8,933 bases of DNA, taken from positions 19,720 through 28,652 of the forward strand of contig DNAS01000039.1 in the NCBI GenBank assembly GCA_003485185.1, given 5' to 3'. The position numbers and the translations under genes were made by a program. The DNA is from Phycisphaerales bacterium. Lineage in GTDB: Bacteria; Planctomycetota; Phycisphaerae; SM23-33. Below the pieces are notes generated by a model, which worked only from the letters and a program-made list of their open reading frames with translations, was not told the DNA's origin and did no database searches. Each line of letters begins with the position of its first letter. Within the stretch, counting starts at the first letter, position 1. Positions 1 through 6,048 of the stretch are shown piece after piece.

Positions 1-398
1 TTGACCGTGATCAGCGGCAGGAAAATACCCAGCGCGAAGTAGAGCTTCAGGCTGATCCGCTCGATGACCATTTCCAGCAGTTGGACGAACGCGGCGATGA
101 CCACGATGAAGAGGATGAGCTTGAGGCTTTCCGCGGGCACGCCGTAGGCCTCGGCGGGCTTGAGGACGTGCTGGTACAGCAGGGAGTTGAGCCAGACGGT
201 GCACGTGGTGACGACGACCACTGCCAGGCCCATTCCGAAGGCGCTCTTGAGGTTCCTGCTGATGGCCAGGAACGGGCACAGGCCGAGGAACCGCGTCAGC
301 AGGATGTTCTCCGTGAGGGCGGCCGAGACGAGAATCGTCAGCAGCCCGATGGCGGGCCCTGCCTCGACGCTGGTGACGGGTTGGGCGAGGAACGTCAC
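1..398 (-). CDS. nqrE: NqrE, Na+-translocating NADH:quinone reductase subunit E (partial, C-terminus beyond window)
   Basis: Integral membrane subunit of the Na+-pumping NADH:quinone reductase. NqrE and NqrD are homologous inverted subunits that bind an iron centre within the membrane through conserved cysteines. 132 residues are visible; the family is about 200, and the rest lies beyond base 1. Seen: TENILLTRFLGLCPFLAIS (about residues 29-47) contains the first conserved Cys, C41. The visible part ends at ALGIFLPLITV, just before the expected second Cys. That ending matches NqrE better than RnfA, although LGLCPF also occurs in RnfA. The start is GTG at 398, overlapping the nqrD stop as GTGA, with a GGAGG Shine-Dalgarno 6 bases upstream inside nqrD, so translation is probably coupled. 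An RnfA assignment is the alternative; the neighbouring nqrB and nqrC genes favour Nqr. Confidence 0.88.
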   Translation of the reverse strand, partial: MTFLAQPVTSVEAGPAIGLLTILVSAALTENILLTRFLGLCPFLAISRNLKSAFGMGLAVVVVTTCTVWLNSLLYQHVLKPAEAYGVPAESLKLILFIVVIAAFVQLLEMVIERISLKLYFALGIFLPLITV

Positions 399-1069
399 GC
401 CGCGCCTCCCTTCGCCTCGGGCGCGGACTGTCCGCGCATCGCGATCGCGCGGGCGATCCAGACCATCGACGCCAGCACGAAAAACGCACCCGGCGGCATG
501 ACCATGATAACCCACTGGGCGTTGTGGGCGGCCATCCAGTCCTTGAGCGTCACGGACCCCAGGGAAATGGGCAGCCCGCAGAAGGTTCCGAAGCCCAGCA
601 CCTCGCGAACCGTCGCGACGGCCAGCAGCATGAACGAATAGCCCAGCGCCGCGCCCAGGCCGTCGGCCAGGCTCGCCAGAGGCTTGTTCTTGCTGGCGAA
701 GGCCTCGATCCGCCCCAACACGATGCAGTTGGTGACGATCAGTCCCACGTATGCGGCGATGTCCTTGTGGATTTCCGCGAAGAACACCCGCAGCGCGATG
801 TCCACCACGATCACGTATACCGCGATGATCAGCACACTGACCATGATCCGCACGCGCTGGGGAATCCAGTTGCGCAGCAGGCTGGCGGTCAGGCTGCTCA
901 TGCTCGTCGCCCACGCCAGCCCGGCGCACATCAGCAGCGTGTTGAACAGGCGATTGGTCACCGCCAGCGACGAGCAGATTCCCAGCACCTGGCGGAAGAT
1001 GGGGTTTTCGTCCCATAGCTGCACCAGCATCGCCTTGCGAGGGGTCAGGTTGTTCGTTCCGTCAGCCAT
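395..1069 (-). CDS. nqrD: NqrD, Na+-translocating NADH:quinone reductase subunit D
   Basis: Hydrophobic 224-residue membrane subunit of NQR, close to the usual length of about 210. Seen: NPIFRQVLGICSSLAVTNR near residues 22-40 and VGLIVTNCIVLGRIEAFA near 108-125, both signatures of NqrD/RnfE proteins. C32 and C115 sit where family members hold the intramembrane iron centre. About six membrane segments can be read, and the C-terminal tail (from about residue 211) is short and polar. The start at 1069 lies 11 bases after the nqrC stop, with only a weak GGA as ribosome site. The stop overlaps the nqrE GTG start, so nqrC, nqrD and nqrE are surely one transcript. RnfE is the close homologue; Nqr is preferred because nqrB and nqrC are of the Nqr type. 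Confidence 0.9.
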   Translation of the reverse strand: MADGTNNLTPRKAMLVQLWDENPIFRQVLGICSSLAVTNRLFNTLLMCAGLAWATSMSSLTASLLRNWIPQRVRIMVSVLIIAVYVIVVDIALRVFFAEIHKDIAAYVGLIVTNCIVLGRIEAFASKNKPLASLADGLGAALGYSFMLLAVATVREVLGFGTFCGLPISLGSVTLKDWMAAHNAQWVIMVMPPGAFFVLASMVWIARAIAMRGQSAPEAKGGAA

Positions 1070-1080
1070 GTGCGGATCCG

Positions 1081-1854
1081 TTACGGAGAATGGGTGTCCT
1101 TGCCGTCGTCGAGGCCCGCAGCCGCCGCCGCGCGGCGAAAGGCCGCCAGGTCACGGTTGACAAACCGTTCCACCGCCGTCGAGGTGCCCGTCGCGCCGGT
1201 AATTGCATCCACGTGACGTGGGTTCTGCTGCCCCGCGGACGCCCGGGAAATCTCGATGAATTTTCCGCCGTCAGGCGGTGGAGTTACCGACACGCCCCGG
1301 CGGAACTGGTCGCGGAATTCGCTCTCGGTGATCCGCCCGCCGAGCCCCGGCGTCTCGCTGTGGCGCAGGAAGACGATGCCCACGGTGCGCGACAGGTCGG
1401 GCGTGACGGCCAGCCATCCGTCGATCCGCGCCCAGAACCCCACGCCCGAGATCGGCAGCGCGTAGGCCAGGATGTTCGCCTTGTCGTGGAGGTCGACCTT
1501 CGCGCGCGGGTCCAGATCGTGCCGAAACGCCACCAGCAGCGGGATCTTCGCGCCCGTCTGCGGGTCGGTCAGAAGAATCTCCCTGCGCCGCTCGTCGGAA
1601 GGATCGTCGCCGGCGTTGGCGTAGCCGGCGATGCGGGTGCGAACCAGACGAGTGATTTCCCCGTCGTTCAACGAGCGCACGTCGGCCAGGCCGAACAGGT
1701 CCACCAGCGCCTTTTCCTCCATCAGACGCTCGTTCCGCCGGACCGCGCCGGCGCCGGCCGCGTGCAACGCCATGATTGCCGCGGCGAACGCCGCCGACAC
1801 GATGGCCGCGAAAACGATCACGTACGCCGGGCTCTTGTTGGGATTGAATTTCAT
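1081..1854 (-). CDS. nqrC: NqrC, Na+-translocating NADH:quinone reductase subunit C (covalent FMN subunit)
   Basis: 257-residue subunit with one N-terminal membrane anchor (about residues 11-33) followed by a periplasmic FMN-binding domain that relays electrons within NQR. Seen: the ETPGLG motif at 167-172, typical of NqrC/RnfG, and the ApbE flavinylation motif DAITGAT at 216-222. By family knowledge FMN is joined to the last Thr, T222, by a phosphoester bond. Length matches the usual NqrC of about 260, longer than most RnfG. The ATG at 1854 overlaps the nqrB stop as ATGA, indicating coupled translation, with GAGGGGG shortly upstream. No ApbE flavin transferase gene is in the window, so it must be encoded elsewhere. 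A longer reading of this frame, extending upstream to about 2937, runs out of frame across nqrB and is not a real N-terminus. Confidence 0.92.
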   Translation of the reverse strand: MKFNPNKSPAYVIVFAAIVSAAFAAAIMALHAAGAGAVRRNERLMEEKALVDLFGLADVRSLNDGEITRLVRTRIAGYANAGDDPSDERRREILLTDPQTGAKIPLLVAFRHDLDPRAKVDLHDKANILAYALPISGVGFWARIDGWLAVTPDLSRTVGIVFLRHSETPGLGGRITESEFRDQFRRGVSVTPPPDGGKFIEISRASAGQQNPRHVDAITGATGTSTAVERFVNRDLAAFRRAAAAAGLDDGKDTHSP

Positions 1855-2996
1855 CCGTCTGCCCCCTCGCTCTGACTCTGCGCCTGGGGATTGCGGCGCC
1901 GCTCGAACCAGTCGACGCCGAGATCGAGCAGCGGCCCGATGAGGTTGCCCAGCAGCACCGAGAACGACGCAGCCGCCACGAACACGCCCCGCCAGCGCAG
2001 CAGGACGATCATCGTCCCGATCAGCAGTCCGTACGCCAGTTGCGCGGGCTTCCTGGCCGGGGCGCTGACGGGATCGGTCACCATGAACACCAGCACGTAC
2101 AGGGTGGTTCCCGCCAGCAGCGTCAGGTGCAGGGGCGGAACCCCGCCCGCGCCGGCGAACCCCAGCACATTGCGGAACAGGACGTTCGTGCCGATCGCGC
2201 CGGCGAATCCGCCGAGCATGAGCCGCCAGTTGGCGGTACGGGTCGCCAGCAGGTAGACCGCAGCCAGCAGGATCAGGATCGCACATCCCTCGCCCGCGCT
2301 GCCGGCTGAGAGGATTCGCGTCTGCTGACCGACCTGGAACGTGCCGCCGATGTTGCCCGTCAGCAGGTCCCACCAGGGCGTCAGGATTTGATGGTCGCGG
2401 TAGACGAACATGGGCGAGGCCTGCGTGACGGCGTCGGCCAGGCCCTTGCCCGTCGCGACGAGGTAATCGGGCAGTCGCCCCAGGCTCTCCAGCGACCAGT
2501 GGGCGAACCCGCCGGGCAAACCGCGGAAGGCCGGCACGAACTGCGCGGTCAGCGGCACGGGGAAGCAGATATACACGAACGCGCGCCCGACGATCGCGGG
2601 ATTGGCGAAGTTGCGTCCGAATCCGCCGAAGACTTCCTTTCCGAACAGCACCGCGACGGCCGCCCCGACGACCGCCACCCCGAACGGAACGGTGGGCGGA
2701 AGCGACAGCGCGTACAGCCAGCACGTGACGAACACCGCGTAGGAGATTGGCCGGGCCTGCGAGCGGCTGGTGAGCCACTCGATGAACACGCCCGTGAGGT
2801 TCGCCGCAACCAGCACCGCCAGCACGCGCCACCCGAAGTGGTAGATCGCCGCCAGCAGCAGGGGCGTCAGAGCGAGGACCACCCGCTTCATATTCGCCTG
2901 GGGCATCCAAAGTTTTTTGCGGGGACCGAGCACCCACGCCCGAAACCTGCCGGGCGTCGCGGTCGAAGCTGCGGAAGCTGGAACGTTCTCCGCCAT
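1851..2996 (-). CDS. nqrB: NqrB, Na+-translocating NADH:quinone reductase subunit B
   Basis: 381-residue polytopic membrane subunit of the NQR sodium pump, normally carrying a covalent FMN and riboflavin. Seen: SLPPTVPFGVAVV (98-110), GKEVFGGFGRNFANPAIVGRA (119-139), WWDLLTGNIGGT (208-219) and VFMVTDPVSAPARKP (303-317), all in the NqrB order. GKEVFGG is Nqr-like rather than RnfD-like. The cytoplasmic N-terminus is shorter than in Vibrio-type NqrB. The predicted FMN site reads DAVTQASP (188-195), with Ser194 where most members have Thr. The ATG at 2996 was chosen because the first membrane segment follows at the expected distance; a GTG three codons earlier (3005) is possible. Ribosome sites are weak for both. 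The gene lies 68 bases after fprA, not after nqrA, and overlaps nqrC by ATGA. RnfD is the main alternative label. Confidence 0.88.
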   Translation of the reverse strand: MAENVPASAASTATPGRFRAWVLGPRKKLWMPQANMKRVVLALTPLLLAAIYHFGWRVLAVLVAANLTGVFIEWLTSRSQARPISYAVFVTCWLYALSLPPTVPFGVAVVGAAVAVLFGKEVFGGFGRNFANPAIVGRAFVYICFPVPLTAQFVPAFRGLPGGFAHWSLESLGRLPDYLVATGKGLADAVTQASPMFVYRDHQILTPWWDLLTGNIGGTFQVGQQTRILSAGSAGEGCAILILLAAVYLLATRTANWRLMLGGFAGAIGTNVLFRNVLGFAGAGGVPPLHLTLLAGTTLYVLVFMVTDPVSAPARKPAQLAYGLLIGTMIVLLRWRGVFVAAASFSVLLGNLIGPLLDLGVDWFERRRNPQAQSQSEGADG

Positions 2997-3064
2997 GCGA
3001 TCCACCGTGTCGGCGAGTCCTTTCGTTCGACGTGGAGAATTGTAGCGGGCGAGTGTCCCGCGGG

Positions 3065-4270
3065 CTAGCTTCCGGCGAGGCGTTGCGCGACCTGTTGGCC
3101 GAGCTGGCGGCAGCGCGCCAGGTCGTCGTCGGTGGGCACGTAGCGCACCTTGACCGGCTCGCCGACGAGTTCCACCTGCATCTGTTCCAGGTACGCCAGC
3201 AGTTCCTTGATCGATTCGCCGCTCCAGCCGTAGCTGCCGAACGCTCCGCCCACGAGCCCGCGCGGCTTGAGCCCCTTCACGTACGTCAGCACGTCGGCAA
3301 GGGTGGGAAACAGTGAATTGTTGATGGTGGGCGCGCCGACGAGCATGGCGCCGGCGTCGAGCAGTTCGGTAGCCACGTCGCTGCGGTGGCAGGCGCTCAT
3401 GGGCATGACCTTGACGGCTGTGCCGCCGGCGGACAGGCCCTCTGCCACCGCGCGGGCCATCTTGTCGGTGCTGCCCCACATCGTGTCGAAGACGACGACG
3501 GCTTTGTTCGTCCGCTTCTGCGCCGCCCAACGGGCATACGAGCCGACGATCCGCTCGATGTCTTCCTTCCGCCGCCAGATCGGGCCGTGGTCCGGCGCGA
3601 CGATCTCCGGCGCCAGCTTCGCCTGCGCGACCTTGTCCAGCGCCTTGACCACGAACGAGGACAGCGGCAGCAGGATGTTCGCGTAGTACTTGCTGGCCTC
3701 GACGCTCACTACCGCCTCGTCCAGCTCGTCGGCGTATCGTTCGTATGACGCCAGGTGCATGCCGAAGGCGTCCTGGCTGAACAGCAGCTTCCGCTCTGGC
3801 AAGTAGCTGACCATGCTGTCGGGCCAGTGGCACATCCGCGTCTCGAGGAACTGCACGGTCATGTTGCCCATGGAGATCGTCTGGCCGTCCGCGACGGTGA
3901 CGAACTCGCGCGCAAGGTGGAAATGATCCGCCAGCGCCTTGGCGCCCTGTGCGGAGACGAAGACCTTCTCCGGTCGGACGGCCTGGAGAACCTGCGGCAG
4001 GCAGCCGGAATGGTCCATCTCGGCGTGGTTGGAAATGATGTATTCGATCTTCGCCGGGTCGATGACCGACGCGATGCGCGACATCAACTCGCCGGCGAAG
4101 GGTGCCTTGACGGTGTCCACGAGTGTGACCTTATCGGCCAGCACGAGGTAGGCGTTGTAGGTCGTTCCGCGGCTGGTCTCGTAGCCGTGGAAGTTTCGGA
4201 CGGTCCAGTCGACGGCTCCGACCCAGTAAACCTTGTCGGCGACGGCGACCGCTTCGAACGGGGTGGACAT
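3065..4270 (-). CDS. fprA: FprA, class A flavodiiron protein (O2/NO reductase)
   Basis: 401-residue cytoplasmic enzyme that reduces O2 to water or NO to N2O at a non-haem diiron site next to FMN, a detoxification role in anaerobes and microaerophiles. Seen: a beta-lactamase-fold half (about 1-250) with a complete ligand set H82, E84, D86, H87 (NHAEMDHSG), H148, D167 and H228. A flavodoxin half (about 255-400) follows, with the FMN phosphate loop DTMWGSTD (262-269), APTINNSLFP (313-322) and GSYGWSGES (345-353). There is no C-terminal rubredoxin or flavin reductase domain, so it is class A and needs a separate electron donor, which is not in the window. The start at 4270 has GGGAG 7 bases upstream. 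It follows the ferritin terminator and precedes nqrB by 68 bases, where nqrA would normally sit. Whether O2 or NO is preferred cannot be read from sequence. Confidence 0.96.
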   Translation of the reverse strand: MSTPFEAVAVADKVYWVGAVDWTVRNFHGYETSRGTTYNAYLVLADKVTLVDTVKAPFAGELMSRIASVIDPAKIEYIISNHAEMDHSGCLPQVLQAVRPEKVFVSAQGAKALADHFHLAREFVTVADGQTISMGNMTVQFLETRMCHWPDSMVSYLPERKLLFSQDAFGMHLASYERYADELDEAVVSVEASKYYANILLPLSSFVVKALDKVAQAKLAPEIVAPDHGPIWRRKEDIERIVGSYARWAAQKRTNKAVVVFDTMWGSTDKMARAVAEGLSAGGTAVKVMPMSACHRSDVATELLDAGAMLVGAPTINNSLFPTLADVLTYVKGLKPRGLVGGAFGSYGWSGESIKELLAYLEQMQVELVGEPVKVRYVPTDDDLARCRQLGQQVAQRLAGS

Positions 4271-4316
4271 ATCATGGCTCCCGTCTGTTGTGCCTTGCGG
4301 AAAGCGTTCTCGTACT

Positions 4317-4349
4317 CCAAAACCCGGGCGGAGATTTCTCTCCGCCCGG
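4317..4349 (-). terminator. Intrinsic terminator after the ferritin gene
   Basis: On the minus strand an 11-bp perfect GC-rich stem (arms 4339-4349 and 4324-4334) closes a GAAA tetraloop. One G follows, then four T (4322-4319). It lies 32 bases past the ferritin stop and about 50 bases before the fprA start. The T run is short, so termination may be partial and let some transcription through to fprA. No convincing promoter was found between it and fprA. Confidence 0.75.
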
Positions 4350-4381
4350 ACGGCAGTCGGATTTTCCGCCGATGGCGGCGC

Positions 4382-4897
4382 TCAGTCTGCCGCGGCGGCC
4401 GGGGGCGTGAAGACGCGCTTGCCCAACTCGCGGTCGATCATGAACAGGGCGCCCTTGGCGTCGCCCGCCATCGACAGCATCTGGACGATCTCATCGGCGG
4501 ATTTTTCCTCTTCCACCTGCTCGGTGACGAACCACTGAAGCATGGCGGCGGCGGCATGGTCCTTTTCCGCGGCGGCCTGGTCCACCAGGTTGTTGATCCG
4601 CCCGGTGATGTACTGCTCGTGCTTGTAGGCGGCCTTGAACGCCGCCAGCGGACTGGCCCACTCCACTTCCGGCGCCTTGATCGCCTTGAGCTGGACCGTC
4701 CCGCCGCGATCCACGATAAACTGGTAGAACTTGTCCGCATGGACCATCTCTTCCTTCGCCTGGACTGTCATCCAGTTGGCGAAACCGGATAGGTTGTTCG
4801 CGTGGAAATACGCCGCCATCGACCAGTACAGGTATGCCGACCCCGCTTCCGCGTTGATCTGATCGTTCAGTGCCGCTTCCATCTTCTTGCTGAGCAT
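4382..4897 (-). CDS. ftnA: Ferritin (bacterial non-haem, FtnA type)
   Basis: 171-residue four-helix ferritin that oxidises Fe(II) at a diiron ferroxidase site and stores iron as a mineral inside a 24-subunit cytoplasmic shell. Seen: E17, Y24, E50, H53, E94, Q127 and E130 all fall at the same numbers as the metal-site residues of E. coli FtnA, so the centre is intact. No haem-binding Met of the bacterioferritin kind was identified. A short Ala-rich tail ends the protein. The start at 4897 begins MLSKKMEAALNDQ, the family N-terminus, with AAGGA 8 bases upstream; the frame is open for 29 further codons upstream but these have no family resemblance. It has its own predicted promoter and terminator, so it is likely monocistronic, between the tpx cluster and fprA. 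It limits free iron, which fits with the peroxidase and flavodiiron neighbours. Confidence 0.96.
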   Translation of the reverse strand: MLSKKMEAALNDQINAEAGSAYLYWSMAAYFHANNLSGFANWMTVQAKEEMVHADKFYQFIVDRGGTVQLKAIKAPEVEWASPLAAFKAAYKHEQYITGRINNLVDQAAAEKDHAAAAMLQWFVTEQVEEEKSADEIVQMLSMAGDAKGALFMIDRELGKRVFTPPAAAAD

Positions 4898-4925
4898 GGT
4901 GTGATTCCTTTCTTCAAGAATGTCC

Positions 4926-4940
4926 GGAACCGGTGGTTCC
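4926..4940 (-). other. Small inverted repeat in the predicted ferritin leader
   Basis: GGAACC-GGT-GGTTCC is a perfect 6-bp inverted repeat near the start of the predicted ferritin mRNA leader. A second GGTTCC copy at 4945-4950 could pair with the same left arm, giving two alternative hairpins. It may only be chance; no known riboswitch or iron-responsive structure is recognised. Confidence 0.3.
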
Positions 4941-4950
4941 CCTCGGTTCC

Positions 4951-4962
4951 ATAGAAGTCTAT
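4951..4962. promoter_or_regulatory. AT-rich dyad over the ferritin -10 box (putative operator)
   Basis: ATAGA-AG-TCTAT is a perfect 5-bp inverted repeat with a 2-base centre. It covers the predicted -10 hexamer of the ferritin promoter and stands out in GC-rich surroundings. A repressor bound here would block RNA polymerase. It does not match the classical Fur or PerR consensus, so the regulator is unknown. The operator role is inference. Confidence 0.35.
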
Positions 4963-4984
4963 GCCCCGCATCGAACAATCTCAA
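4956..4984 (-). promoter_or_regulatory. Predicted sigma70-type promoter of ferritin
   Basis: Minus-strand TTGAGA (4984-4979, 5 of 6 matches to the -35 consensus), an exact 17-base spacer, and TAGACT (4961-4956, 4 of 6 matches to the -10 consensus). It begins 7 bases past the tpx stop, so transcription would start near 4949 and give a leader of about 50 bases. This is pattern evidence only. Confidence 0.5.
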
Positions 4985-4990
4985 GACGGG

Positions 4991-5629
4991 CTACTTCAAC
5001 CTGCCCAGCGCCGCCAGGGCCGCGTCATAGTCCGGCTCGTGGGTCATCTCCGGGACGATCTGCTCGTAGACCACCTTTCCGCCCGCGTCCACGACGAGCA
5101 CCGCCCGCGCCAGCAGGCGCAGCTCCCGAATCAGCAGGCCGTACGCCTGCCCGAATGACGCGTCGCGATGGTCGGAGACAGTCTTGACCTGCGTGACGCC
5201 TTCCGCGCCGCACCAGCGTTTCTGGGCGAAGGGCAGGTCCATGCTCACGGTGAGGATGACGACGTCCCGCCCGAGTTTGGAGGCCTCCTGGTTGAACCGC
5301 CGGGTCTGGATCGAGCAGACGCCCGTGTCCAGCGACGGCACGACGGAGATCAGCAGCTTTTTTCCCCACAGGTCGGCCAGGCGGACTTCCTTCAGATCGT
5401 TGTCCAGCACCACGAAGTCGGGCGCTCGGTCGCCGACCTTAACGGCTTGGCCCAGCAGCGTCAGCGGCGCCCCCTTGAACGTGACCAGCTCCTTGCGTTC
5501 GTTCATCCTGCGTTCCTTTCCTTGGCAGTGTGCGGCTGGGCTTTCGCGACGGTCCACGGGCCCAGACCGGGCGGCGCAACCCGCCAGCAGCAATCCCGCG
5601 ACGAACAGGGTTCGCGCCGACCGGTTCAT
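4991..5629 (-). CDS. tpx: Thiol peroxidase Tpx (atypical 2-Cys peroxiredoxin) with in-frame lipoprotein signal
   Basis: Reduces H2O2 and organic peroxides using electrons from thioredoxin. From the start at 5629 it has 212 residues. The first 18 form a lipoprotein signal (MNRSAR, hydrophobic stretch, LLAGC with Cys18), then a polar linker of about 23 residues. The Tpx domain begins at Met42 (base 5506), which alone gives 171 residues, the usual Tpx length. Numbered from Met42, the peroxidatic Cys is C64 in PSLDTGVC and the resolving Cys is C99 in CGAEG. The upstream start is chosen because it overlaps the thioredoxin stop as ATGA and has GGAGAGG just upstream. The internal start also has a good ribosome site, so a cytoplasmic form, or both forms, is possible. 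Enzyme identity is very sure; the N-terminus and location are not. Confidence 0.9.
   Translation of the reverse strand: MNRSARTLFVAGLLLAGCAARSGPVDRRESPAAHCQGKERRMNERKELVTFKGAPLTLLGQAVKVGDRAPDFVVLDNDLKEVRLADLWGKKLLISVVPSLDTGVCSIQTRRFNQEASKLGRDVVILTVSMDLPFAQKRWCGAEGVTQVKTVSDHRDASFGQAYGLLIRELRLLARAVLVVDAGGKVVYEQIVPEMTHEPDYDAALAALGRLK
5504..5523 (-). promoter_or_regulatory. Internal ribosome site and alternative ATG start of tpx
   Basis: AAGGAAAGGA (5523-5514) lies 7 bases before an in-frame ATG at 5506. This ATG opens the canonical Tpx N-terminus, MNERKELVTFKG. Initiation here would skip the lipoprotein signal and give a cytoplasmic 171-residue enzyme from the same mRNA. Confidence 0.5.
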
Positions 5630-6033
5630 TCTTCCTCTCCGTTGTTGCGGATCGCCTCGTTGAGCGCCGCGCGGTAGGTCTTTTCCGGCTGGATGCCGCT
5701 CCACCGGCGTTTTGCCCGTCCGTCGACGAAGAGGATCACTGTCGGGACCGACTGGATCTGGTACCGCGTGGCGAGCTTCGGCGAGTGGTCCACGTTGATC
5801 TTCACCAGCGTCGCCTTGCCGATGTAGTCTTGGGCAATCCTCTCCAGCACGGGCGACAACCGGCGGCAGGGGCCGCACCAGTCGGCGTAGAAGTCCACGA
5901 GCACCGGCTGCTGCGCCTCGAGGACCTTATGGGCGAATTCCTCCTCGCTGGCTGCGTTGTGCGCGGACTCCCGGTTGCAGCCGAATCCGAGGAACAGAAT
6001 CATCACCGCGGCGATTCGCGTGAGCGTTCGCAT
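5626..6033 (-). CDS. Membrane-tethered thioredoxin (probable lipoprotein)
   Basis: 135-residue thioredoxin-fold protein that reduces disulfides, here probably on the periplasmic face. Seen: an N-terminal signal (Arg at 2 and 6, hydrophobic 8-18) ending at FLGFGC, with Cys19 as a possible lipidation site. The box is weak, with Gly at -3 and Phe at -2, so an uncleaved anchor is the alternative. The domain follows from about residue 30, with the active site WCGPC (C53, C56) and the cis-Pro loop SVPT (P97). This is the sequence of true thioredoxins rather than the CPHC of DsbA. AAGGAG lies 8 bases before the ATG, in the 15-base gap after the permease gene. The stop overlaps the tpx start, which suggests Tpx is its partner. 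Reducing power would have to come from a DsbD/CcdA-type membrane protein, not seen here. Confidence 0.92.
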   Translation of the reverse strand: MRTLTRIAAVMILFLGFGCNRESAHNAASEEEFAHKVLEAQQPVLVDFYADWCGPCRRLSPVLERIAQDYIGKATLVKINVDHSPKLATRYQIQSVPTVILFVDGRAKRRWSGIQPEKTYRAALNEAIRNNGEEE

Positions 6034-6048
6034 CGGGTCGCTCCTTTT

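Noticed and set aside
1855..2937. N-terminal extension of the nqrC frame across nqrB
   Set aside because: It is a shadow of nqrB. The true NqrC start is the ATG at 1854, followed by the expected membrane anchor.
1..2996. Naming the cluster rnfD-G-E-A instead of nqrB-C-D-E
   Set aside because: The GKEVFGG motif of the B subunit, the NqrC length of 257 and the ALGIFLPLITV ending of the E subunit fit Nqr better. No rnfB or rnfC is visible. The families are close, so this rests on motif recall.
3039..3044. TACAAT on the minus strand in the fprA-nqrB gap as a -10 box for nqrB
   Set aside because: It matches five of six bases, but no -35 element is found at 16-18 bases upstream. Read-through from fprA is an equally good explanation.
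1851..3833. A 660-codon reading of the nqrB frame that starts inside fprA
   Set aside because: The part upstream of 2996 is out of frame with fprA and is low-complexity Arg/Ala sequence. Only the NqrB part resembles a protein family.
4366..4378. Small hairpin CCGCC-GAT-GGCGG just after the ferritin stop
   Set aside because: It has only a 5-bp stem and is followed by A residues, not T, on the transcribed strand. The stronger hairpin downstream is the credible terminator.
5630..5878. Further N-terminal extension of the tpx frame to 5878
   Set aside because: It overlaps the thioredoxin gene in another frame and has no signal or domain features. The start at 5629 has the ribosome site and the ATGA overlap.
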